Made by a program: the position numbers and the translations under genes. Positions 1 to 8,131 of a stretch of DNA of 14,043 nt are shown here, one piece after another. Numbering within the stretch: position 1 is the stretch's first letter; each line of letters opens with the position of its first letter. Origin of the DNA: Rickettsiales bacterium (GTDB lineage: Bacteria; Pseudomonadota; Alphaproteobacteria; Rickettsiales; UBA1997); assembly GCA_947425005.1 (NCBI GenBank), contig CANDYP010000027.1:1-14043 (forward strand), read 5' to 3'. The notes beneath the pieces were generated by a model. The model saw only the letters and a list, made by a program, of their open reading frames with translations, was not told where the DNA came from and did no database searches.

Positions 1-447
1 AAATTAAAAGAAAATTCGCGTTTTGGAGTTGGTGTAGTCGACGAGAAAAAAATTGATGAAATTAATATTTTGCAAGCAACTAAACTGGCGATGTTGCTGG
101 CTTACCAAGACCTCTGCCGCAAATATCAAATTTTTCCGCAAGTGGTTTTGGTGGACGGAAATTTTAAACCATTTGCGCCGCAGGATAAAATTTCTGAAAT
201 TATTCCGATTGTAAAAGGTGATCAAAAAAGTCTGTCAATCGCAGCTGCATCAATCATCGCCAAAGAAACGCGTGACGAAATAATGTTGGGTCTGCATCAA
301 AAATTTCCGCAATATTCTTGGGATAAAAATGCCGGCTATCCAACGAAATTGCATGTGGAGAGGATTTTAGAATTTGGAATTTGCGAGTTTCATCGTCGCT
401 CTTTCGAGCCAATTAAGAGTTTAGAGCCTGTTCAAGATCTTTTTTAA
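1..447 (+). CDS. rnhB: Ribonuclease HII, 3' part (5' end outside window)
   Basis: RNase HII cuts the RNA strand of RNA-DNA hybrids and removes ribonucleotides misincorporated in DNA. The frame is open from base 1, so the N-terminus with the first catalytic Asp-Glu pair lies upstream. The visible 148 residues carry the family core in order: INILQATKLAM at 21-31, the third catalytic Asp in VDGN at 51-54, the fourth Asp in KGD at 72-74, IAAASIIAKETRDE at 80-93, NAGYPT at 110-115 and HRRSFEPI at 131-138. The Asp-to-Asp spacing is 22 residues against 18 in the E. coli protein as I remember it, a small insertion. The last eight codons and the stop lie inside the palindromic element at 421-586, so the natural tail was probably replaced when it inserted. 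Identity is near certain; only the tail is odd. Confidence 0.95.
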   Translation, partial: KLKENSRFGVGVVDEKKIDEINILQATKLAMLLAYQDLCRKYQIFPQVVLVDGNFKPFAPQDKISEIIPIVKGDQKSLSIAAASIIAKETRDEIMLGLHQKFPQYSWDKNAGYPTKLHVERILEFGICEFHRRSFEPIKSLEPVQDLF

Positions 448-586
448 TCTCAGATTTTGACATGTTTTTGGCGCTTTTTTGACAAAATTACGACGAGTAT
501 CTGGATATACTTGGAGGAATTTTGTCAGAAAATAAGCAAAAACAGGGCTAAATATGAGGTTAAAAAAGATTTTGAACAGGTTCTAA
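421..586. repeat. 166-bp near-perfect palindromic element (RPE/MITE-like)
   Basis: Positions 421-503 are the reverse complement of 504-586 without any gap (paired positions sum to 1007). By hand count 65 of 83 pairs match, 27 of the outermost 30. The outer arms read TTAGAGCCTGTTCAAGATCT (421-440) against the complement of 567-586. The inner block GACAAAATT (481-489) pairs with AATTTTGTC (518-526), and AGTAT/ATACT flank the centre. The element fills the whole space between rnhB and tsaC and runs into rnhB. Size, symmetry and insertion into a gene end resemble the palindromic elements of Rickettsia or a small non-autonomous transposable repeat. I see no second full copy here, so its repetitive nature is inferred. 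The stem is far longer than an ordinary terminator, though the transcript would fold strongly and could end transcription. Confidence 0.8.
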
Positions 587-589
587 GTA

Positions 590-1222
590 ATGAAGATAAT
601 TTCAGAAAATAATTGCGATGCGGTGACGCTAGCTTGCCAATATTTGCGCGAGGGAAAGGTGGTTTCTTTCGCAACGGATACCGTCTATGGCATGGCGGTT
701 AACGCTGCTGATACCAAGGCTGTAGAGCGTTTGTACAGTCTAAAAAAGCGAGACCTAAAAAAGCCAATTGCGGTTTTTGTCAAAGATTTAGAAACGGCAG
801 AAAAGATTTTTTGTTTCGATGAAATATCCAAAAAACTCGCAGCAAAATTTTTGCCGGGAAGTTTGACTTTAGTGCTTCAGCAAAGGCCGGACAGCTTAAT
901 AAAAATTGCCGACAATTTAACTTCTGCGGAGAATTTTTTAGGATTCAGAATTGTGAATCACGATTTCGTCCAAAATTTGATGAGGGCTTTTGACGGCGTT
1001 TTAGCTGTGAGCAGCGCCAATATTTCCGGGGATGAGCCGGCAATTGATGCGCAAGCGGTACAAGATTATTTCGCCAATGTGGATCTTGATTTATTGATTG
1101 ACGGTGGAAGATCTGTGCAAAAAACTGCCTCCACAGTTGTAAAAATCTCTGACAAAAAAGTTGAAATTTTGCGCCACGGCGCGATCGCAGAATCGTTAAT
1201 TAAAATCTCGTTAGACTTATGA
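590..1222 (+). CDS. tsaC: L-threonylcarbamoyladenylate synthase (TsaC/Sua5/YrdC family)
   Basis: The enzyme makes threonylcarbamoyl-AMP from threonine, bicarbonate and ATP, the first step of the t6A37 modification of ANN-decoding tRNAs in the cytoplasm. The 210-residue product shows the YrdC fold signatures: FATDTVYGM at 27-35, LKKRDLKKPIAVFV at 51-64, LPGSLTLVL at 88-96, GFRIVNHD at 118-125, SSANISGDEP at 141-150, STVVKIS at 181-187 and ILRHGAI at 193-199. Its length fits a single YrdC domain without the extra C-terminal Sua5 domain. An in-frame TAA at 584-586 precedes the ATG, so the start cannot lie further upstream. No good Shine-Dalgarno sequence is visible; the leader is the right arm of the palindrome, ending three bases before the ATG. 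The gene ends in an ATGA overlap with the next, implying cotranscription. TsaC and Sua5 names are both in use. Confidence 0.93.
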   Translation: MKIISENNCDAVTLACQYLREGKVVSFATDTVYGMAVNAADTKAVERLYSLKKRDLKKPIAVFVKDLETAEKIFCFDEISKKLAAKFLPGSLTLVLQQRPDSLIKIADNLTSAENFLGFRIVNHDFVQNLMRAFDGVLAVSSANISGDEPAIDAQAVQDYFANVDLDLLIDGGRSVQKTASTVVKISDKKVEILRHGAIAESLIKISLDL

Positions 1223-1875
1223 AATTATTACAAAATCCGCTGATTAAATTTATTGGCGTGATTGCGATACTTTATTTCGCGCTCTTCGCCAATAAAAAAA
1301 ATCCGGACAGTCTGGGAAACCGCATTTCTTTAGAAAATGTCAAAAAAAATTTTAGTGAGGTGGAGGAGAAGGGGAAATTTATCGCCGGCAATGTTAAGGC
1401 CGCTCGCGAATATGCGAAAATAAAAGAAGGGCAAGATGTTCGGAAGGGAGAGCTGGGAAGTCCGGCGCAGCAAGAGCTGCAACAGCAAGAGCCTCAATCG
1501 GAGAAGCAGAAAGTAGAGGAGGAGTTGAAAGTGGATGAGGGAATTATGTTGAAGAATGTTGTTGATGGGTCGGGGGAGGTGGCGGTGGTGTGCGGGTCAG
1601 AGGTTGAGATTGTTCGCACTGTTGACTATCAAGTTGCGGGGACCCCGGAAAAACTGGTAATCGGAAGTAACAAAAACGGGCTGGTTGAAAAAAGTATCGT
1701 GGGCATGAAGAAGGGTGGGCTGAGGTCTATTACGATTCCGCAAGATTTTGAAACTCAGGATAAAAAATTAAAAAAGATTCTGGAGGCCCGAAAAACCCCG
1801 TTAGTTTACCGCATTGTTCTGGTTAGCGTGAAGAGCCCTAAGGCTAAGTCCGGCATCGTTTGCAACGCCAAATAA
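1219..1875 (+). CDS. Membrane-anchored FKBP-like (peptidyl-prolyl isomerase-type) protein
   Basis: A 218-residue protein starts inside the tsaC stop (ATGA), so translation is probably coupled. Residues 8-24 form one hydrophobic segment, a signal anchor that would place the rest in the periplasm. Residues 35-105 are charged and Gln/Glu-rich, probably a helical or flexible stalk. Residues about 124-204 follow the C-terminal half of an FKBP domain: VEKSIVGMKKGGLRSITIP at 156-174 corresponds to the family's hydrophobic-G-M-x-x-G-G-x-R-x-hydrophobic-x-IP strand, and LVYRIVLVSV at 195-204 to its last strand. The usual Tyr and Phe-Asp ligand residues near the domain start are not recognisable, so isomerase activity is doubtful and a binding role is possible. 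Cys125 and Cys215 could form a disulphide. The fold is an inference from pattern; the membrane anchor is clear. Confidence 0.6.
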   Translation: MKLLQNPLIKFIGVIAILYFALFANKKNPDSLGNRISLENVKKNFSEVEEKGKFIAGNVKAAREYAKIKEGQDVRKGELGSPAQQELQQQEPQSEKQKVEEELKVDEGIMLKNVVDGSGEVAVVCGSEVEIVRTVDYQVAGTPEKLVIGSNKNGLVEKSIVGMKKGGLRSITIPQDFETQDKKLKKILEARKTPLVYRIVLVSVKSPKAKSGIVCNAK

Positions 1876-1884
1876 ATTTCAAAA

Positions 1885-2472
1885 ATGAAAAAAAATTCTT
1901 CCAAAAGCCCGCGTGAATCTTGGGCTAATTTTCTTTGCGATTACTGCCCTTTGGCGGTTTTTTTTATCGCGTACAAATTTGTTGAAAGCCCGAATCCGTT
2001 GATTACGGCGACAATTAGTTTGATGGTCGCCACTGTGATCGCATTGTTGATCGCTTACATTCTGACCAAAAAAATTGCCAAAATGGCATTATTTTCTGGG
2101 GTGATTCTGGGGCTGTTTGGCACCGCAACAATCGTTCTGCAAGATGAAATTTTCATCAAGATGAAGCCGACCGTCATTAATCTTCTTTTTGCGGCGATTT
2201 TATTTTACTGCTATTTCTCCAAGAAGCTGTGGCTGCAGAAATTGCTAGGGTCGCAAGTGCAAATGTCGGATCAGGCTTGGATGATTTTGTCATTGCGCTG
2301 GGCCTGCTTTTTTGTTTTTTTGGCGGGAGTAAACGAAGTGATCTGGAGAAATTTCCCCACCGATTTTTGGGTGCAATTTAAAGTCTTCGGCATGATGCCG
2401 CTTTCCCTAATTTTTACGATCTCCCAACTGCCATTTATGATGCGGGAGATCAATGCCTTCGCGAAGAAGTAA
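1885..2472 (+). CDS. yciB: Inner membrane septation protein A family (YciB/IspZ)
   Basis: YciB/IspZ (septation protein A) is a small polytopic inner-membrane protein linked to cell-envelope synthesis and division; its biochemical role is not settled. The 195-residue product has about five hydrophobic segments, near residues 20-32, 40-61, 68-86, 96-111 and 136-153, with another near 168-184. The most diagnostic part is MKPTVINLLFA at 93-103, the LRWACFFVFLAGVNEVIWRN stretch at 137-156, and TDFWVQFKVFG at 159-169, which match the family closely. The start lies nine bases after the upstream stop, with no clear ribosome-binding site, and fits the usual length of 180-200 residues. It probably belongs to the tsaC transcription unit. 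The name ispZ in some databases does not mean isoprenoid synthesis. Confidence 0.93.
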   Translation: MKKNSSKSPRESWANFLCDYCPLAVFFIAYKFVESPNPLITATISLMVATVIALLIAYILTKKIAKMALFSGVILGLFGTATIVLQDEIFIKMKPTVINLLFAAILFYCYFSKKLWLQKLLGSQVQMSDQAWMILSLRWACFFVFLAGVNEVIWRNFPTDFWVQFKVFGMMPLSLIFTISQLPFMMREINAFAKK

Positions 2473-2493
2473 GGCAAAACCATAATTAAATTT

Positions 2494-2497
2494 GGAG
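2494..2497 (+). promoter_or_regulatory. Ribosome-binding site of the unknown gene
   Basis: GGAG stands five bases before the ATG at 2503. It is one of few clear Shine-Dalgarno sequences in this window. It supports translation of the unrecognised protein from this start, independent of the upstream yciB. Confidence 0.65.
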
Positions 2498-2502
2498 AAA
2501 AT

Positions 2503-3594
2503 ATGAAACCATTTGGCGATGATGAAGCTGTTAAAAGCTTCGCGGAAAGAATTCGTCCGTCGAAAAATAAATCGACTCACAGTGCGGCTGAGGAAGTTAC
2601 TAACTCGTCAAAGCCTTTGGTGATCTACGTCGCTGAGACGGATCATGGGGACATGTCTTATTCTTCATTGGTCAGAAAAATTGCTGAAGACTGCGAGGAC
2701 AAGGGTTTGAGGGTACGGATATTTTCTGAATTTCCGACGCAGACTTTAAAAGTTGAGTCGCAATCTTGGGGACAAAATTACGAAGAGGAGAAAAATAAAA
2801 ATAGCGATGAAGACAAGGTGAGGCGCCAGATGCAAAATCTAAGAAATGTTCCTGAAGAAAAAACTCACAAAGATACGACAGAATTTTTAGACAAAAGATT
2901 AAAAAAGATGGGGGATTTGGATGGTAGATTTGAGGTGATGATGCCAGGGAGTTTTGCATCATATCCTGACACCATGACGCCGTCCCAGCTATTTGAGGAG
3001 CGCAAAGGAAATATCGATAATCCGGAAGTGCTGGAAATAATGAAAAAAGAAATCGAGACAAGAAAGCTTGAGGGCAGGGATAACCCCGGAAAATGGAAAG
3101 GTAAAGATGGTCAGGCAAATGGCGATTTGTATGACTTCAACAGATTTCAAACTGCACTTCACTTCAAGCAAATTCATGCAGAAATGGCAGATGATGTGCG
3201 GGCGGGCTTGAGCGGAAGCAATGCCGATGTTGTGATTATGATCTCGGGAGCCTTACATACTCCGGGATTGGCCTCTCAGTTGGAATCTGATTTTAGGGGT
3301 TGTCCGAAATTAGTTGTCGGCAATTTTCCGGATAAAGCAAAACTTACTTCTGAGGAATTTATGTCGATTGGAGGAAGAGAGTCTTGCTCTCAAGCGGGGG
3401 TGATTACTGAATTTGCTGTTGATGCGACTACTAAACAAGCCTCTATTCCTCAAGCCATTCAAGAATCATTAGACGGAAAGTCTCGTACTAAAAATAATGG
3501 CTTGTCGGCAGAAGGTGTAGATCAGGCTGCGAAAGGATTTGTGGATCGTGTTAGAGAGGAGAGAGAAGATTCTGCGACATCTTTGGGGAGATGA
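2503..3594 (+). CDS. Unknown protein, possibly a remote TIKI/TraB/ChaN-like domain
   Basis: I do not recognise this 363-residue protein at family level. It has a clear ribosome-binding site, GGAG at 2494-2497, five bases before the ATG, and lies 30 bases after yciB. There is no signal peptide or membrane segment. The first 36 residues are polar. Then comes LVIYVAETDHGDMSY at 39-53, RVRIFSEFP at 70-78, a charged insertion at about 90-140, an aromatic and charged part (RFQTALHFKQIHAEMADDVR, 214-233), and ADVVIMISGALHTPGLASQL at 241-260. The order E-x-x-H (E45, H48), E76, then strand-G-x-x-H (H252) recalls the TIKI/TraB/ChaN/EreA group, where Glu and His residues bind metal or lie at the active site. 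This is pattern-based and could be wrong. The C-terminal 60 residues are polar and probably disordered. The reading frame is intact and gene-like. Confidence 0.75.
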   Translation: MKPFGDDEAVKSFAERIRPSKNKSTHSAAEEVTNSSKPLVIYVAETDHGDMSYSSLVRKIAEDCEDKGLRVRIFSEFPTQTLKVESQSWGQNYEEEKNKNSDEDKVRRQMQNLRNVPEEKTHKDTTEFLDKRLKKMGDLDGRFEVMMPGSFASYPDTMTPSQLFEERKGNIDNPEVLEIMKKEIETRKLEGRDNPGKWKGKDGQANGDLYDFNRFQTALHFKQIHAEMADDVRAGLSGSNADVVIMISGALHTPGLASQLESDFRGCPKLVVGNFPDKAKLTSEEFMSIGGRESCSQAGVITEFAVDATTKQASIPQAIQESLDGKSRTKNNGLSAEGVDQAAKGFVDRVREEREDSATSLGR

Positions 3595-3607
3595 GGATGT
3601 GATGGTG

Positions 3608-3625
3608 CTAGAGCTTAGGCTCTAG
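3608..3625. terminator. Hairpin between convergent genes, possible bidirectional terminator
   Basis: CTAGAGC (3608-3614), loop TTAG, and GCTCTAG (3619-3625) form a perfect 7-bp stem between the unknown gene on the plus strand and mreC on the minus strand. The mreC stop codon lies within the right arm. No T-run follows on either strand, so it is a weak intrinsic terminator at best. Its place between converging genes is the main support. Confidence 0.4.
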
Positions 3626-4461
3626 TAATCCATGATGGTCACGATGTCGATATTGTTGATGTTTTCGATCATCTCGACGGCGGCGTGAGATTCGTCAACT
3701 TTTTTGACTACGCCGATTAGAAGCCCAGGGGGCAGGGTGTCGCCGTCTCCGGAGGTGAAGATCCAGTCGCCAGCTTTAATGGCGTGGGTTTTTTGCAAGT
3801 ATAAAATATCCATCACAGCGCTGTTATTGCCGGACAAAATGCCGCGCACCCTTGATTTAGAGGCGATGATTGGAATGCGTGAATTGGCGTCAGTCGCCAA
3901 AAGTAAGCGTGATTGATTTTCGCCGACTTGAGAAATTCTACCAATGACGCCGCGATTTCCGGTGACGATGCTGCCTTCCTTAATGCCGCGATTTTTGCCG
4001 GCGTCGATAAATAATGTTTGGTTAAATACTTGGTGGGATCGGCCAATGACGCGAGCCACTTTGAAGCTGGAGCTCTTGGAGGTGACGAACTGCAGAGTAT
4101 TTTTTAGTTCTTTATTCTCACGATTAACGTTCAGAGATTTGATGTAAAAAGAACGTAACTTTTCGTTTTCTTCTTTGAGAGTTTGATTTTCTTTTTTGGC
4201 TTCGACCAATTCGTGAAAGTTGGTGAGGAGGTTGATGGTAGCGTTGAAAGGGAAGGCGGCGAATTTAACTACGGGCAATGAGACCGAGACGAAGCCCATC
4301 GAGATGTTGTCAGAGAAGTCTTTGTTGACCCTGGAAGTGACGAGAAGGATTACGCACAAAAAACAAAAAACCACCAGCTCAACTTTTTTGAAAATGAAAT
4401 TGAAGTTGTGCTGGAGGCTGTAATTGGACTTAGTTTGGGAGAAGTTTACGTATTGTTTCAT
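3622..4461 (-). CDS. mreC: Rod shape-determining protein MreC
   Basis: MreC is a bitopic inner-membrane protein whose periplasmic part links MreB to the peptidoglycan elongation machinery. The 279-residue protein has a cytoplasmic N-terminus, one membrane segment at about 27-43 (VELVVFCFLCVILLV), a coiled coil at about 84-121 (VEAKKENQTLKEENEKLRSF and on), and the two beta domains, with VARVIGRS at 134-141, LFIDAGKNRGIKEGSIV near 150-166, GVIGRI, and GDWIFTSGDGDTLPPGLLIG in the last third. Length and order are normal for the family. It is the third gene of leuA-mreB-mreC, 47 bases after mreB, with a strong hairpin in the gap. No clear Shine-Dalgarno sequence precedes the ATG. The usual next gene, mreD, is absent: the following gene is unrelated and on the other strand. 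Confidence 0.95.
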   Translation of the reverse strand: MKQYVNFSQTKSNYSLQHNFNFIFKKVELVVFCFLCVILLVTSRVNKDFSDNISMGFVSVSLPVVKFAAFPFNATINLLTNFHELVEAKKENQTLKEENEKLRSFYIKSLNVNRENKELKNTLQFVTSKSSSFKVARVIGRSHQVFNQTLFIDAGKNRGIKEGSIVTGNRGVIGRISQVGENQSRLLLATDANSRIPIIASKSRVRGILSGNNSAVMDILYLQKTHAIKAGDWIFTSGDGDTLPPGLLIGVVKKVDESHAAVEMIENINNIDIVTIMDY

Positions 4462-4480
4462 CTATTAGCGCGTGGTGTCA

Positions 4481-4498
4481 GTGCTTGAAGCCAAGCAC
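4481..4498 (-). other. Hairpin between mreB and mreC
   Basis: GTGCTTG (4481-4487), loop AAGC, and CAAGCAC (4492-4498) form a perfect 7-bp stem in the 47-bp gap. In the mRNA it lies about 20 bases before the mreC start and just after the mreB stop. No U-run follows, so it is more likely a processing, stability or partial attenuation structure than a full terminator. It might set mreC output below mreB. Function is inferred. Confidence 0.4.
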
Positions 4499-4508
4499 AA
4501 ACACTAAA

Positions 4509-7084
<2,576 letters not shown>

Positions 7085-7118
7085 TTTTTGAGATTTTTTG
7101 ATTGGAAATTAGTGGGAT

Positions 7119-7148
7119 AAAATACAAATTCGCGCCGGTAATTGTAAA
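7119..7148 (-). promoter_or_regulatory. Candidate sigma-70-type promoter of leuA-mreBC
   Basis: On the minus strand TTTACA (7143-7148) and TATTTT (7119-7124) are 18 bases apart, in the 129-bp gap shared with the divergent BRO gene, about 35 bases before the leuA ATG. Matches to TTGACA and TATAAT are partial. No leader peptide or riboswitch was recognised. Confidence 0.3.
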
Positions 7149-7213
7149 CTTGTTTTAAGCTCAGCGATTAACTTCCGGCCCACACCATCAACTCAAATTC
7201 ACACCATTGAAAT

Positions 7214-8035
7214 ATGAAAGAATCAATCAGCGTCAAAATTTTTGAATCAAAAAAAATCCGCTCAACTTGGAATGGCGAAGAAGAAAAATGGTATTTTTCT
7301 GTTATTGATACGCTTGCAGTTTTGACGGAAAGTACCAATCCTCGTAAATATTGGAGCGCTCTTAAAACTAGGCTACTAGCGGAAGGAGGTCAGTTGGCTA
7401 CAAATTGTAGCCAACTGAAAATGTTATCATCAGATGGAAAAATGTATCTAACCGATGTCGCTGATACAGAGCAGCTTTTTCGTCTCATTCAATCAGTTCC
7501 ATCGCCAAAAGCTGAACCATTTAAACTATGGTTAGCAAAGATCGGCGCAGAAAGAATTGATGAAATGGAAGATCCTGAAATTGGTATCGAGCGCTTGATG
7601 GAAACCTATTTGCGCAAAGGTTATTCAAAAGAATGGATCAATCAGCGCCTTAAGACCATTGAAGTGCGCAAAGAGTTAACCGATGAGTGGGAGGCGAGAG
7701 GTGTTAAAAAAGGGCAAGAGTTTGCAGTTTTAACTGACGACATCACGCAAGCTTGGTCAGGCTTCAGCACTAAAGAATACAAAAATTTTAAGGGCTTAAA
7801 AAAACAAAGTCTTCGCGACAACATGACTAACATGGAGTTGGTTTTAAACATGCTGGCAGAGGCGACTACGGCTGAAATTTCAAAAAAGAAGCGGCCAAAA
7901 AATCTTTTAGAAAATCGTAAAATTGCCAAAGAAGGCGGAACAATTGTTGGTGATACACGTAAGGCGATTGAGGCGAAAACCGGAAAGAAGGTGGTGTCAA
8001 AATCTAATGCAAAAAAGCCAGATAAACTAATCTAA
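7214..8035 (+). CDS. BRO-N domain protein, DinD-like / phage antirepressor type
   Basis: This 273-residue protein belongs to the BRO-N group often labelled DNA-damage-inducible protein D-like or phage antirepressor. Residues 1-110 are the BRO-N domain: KIRSTWNGEEEKWYFSVID at 14-32, STNPRKYWSALKTRL at 40-54, TNCSQLKMLSSDGKMYLTD at 63-81, and LFRLIQSVPSPKAEPFKLWL at 88-107. The second half carries the conserved ERIDEMEDPE (113-122), YLRKGYSKEWINQRL (132-146), ELTDEWEARGVKKGQEFAVL (154-173) and the GGTIVGDTRKAIEAKTGKKV (241-260) near the end. Full length and intact. Such genes sit in prophages and accessory islands; function is unknown, with DNA binding assumed for BRO-N. No other phage gene lies here, so it is probably a lone acquired gene. 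A perfect 29-nt palindrome lies within codons 59-69. The start has no clear ribosome-binding site. Confidence 0.85.
   Translation: MKESISVKIFESKKIRSTWNGEEEKWYFSVIDTLAVLTESTNPRKYWSALKTRLLAEGGQLATNCSQLKMLSSDGKMYLTDVADTEQLFRLIQSVPSPKAEPFKLWLAKIGAERIDEMEDPEIGIERLMETYLRKGYSKEWINQRLKTIEVRKELTDEWEARGVKKGQEFAVLTDDITQAWSGFSTKEYKNFKGLKKQSLRDNMTNMELVLNMLAEATTAEISKKKRPKNLLENRKIAKEGGTIVGDTRKAIEAKTGKKVVSKSNAKKPDKLI
7390..7418. repeat. Perfect 29-nt palindrome inside the BRO-N coding region
   Basis: TCAGTTGGCTACAA (7390-7403), a single central A (7404), and its exact reverse complement (7405-7418) form 14-bp arms with no mismatch. It covers codons for QLATNCSQL at residues 60-68, part of the conserved BRO-N core. 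It could be a protein-binding operator, a cruciform or mRNA hairpin, or a by-product of the amino-acid motif, whose Gln-Leu and Thr-Asn-Cys codons are partly self-complementary. Confidence 0.7.
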
Positions 8036-8131
8036 GTATGATCTTACGACGGCTTCAATTTTAATTTGTTTTTTTCTCGTCAATTTCTAAAAAGCCCGGC
8101 CTCTTCCCTCCGCAAAAAATTCAAATCAAAA

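Noticed and set aside
479..511. TTGACA (479-484) and TATACT (506-511) as a promoter in the palindrome
   Set aside because: The spacing is 21 bases, too long for a usual sigma-70 promoter, and the TTGACA is part of a conserved arm.
2771..2783. 13-base match GACAAAATTACGA shared with the palindrome at 481-493
   Set aside because: It lies in the coding frame of the unknown gene, with no inverted partner and no similarity beyond this short AT-rich string; probably chance.
8066..8131. N-terminal extension of nuoD from a TTG at 8066
   Set aside because: The added Lys/Ser-rich 22 residues are not part of NuoD; the length from 8132 is already normal.
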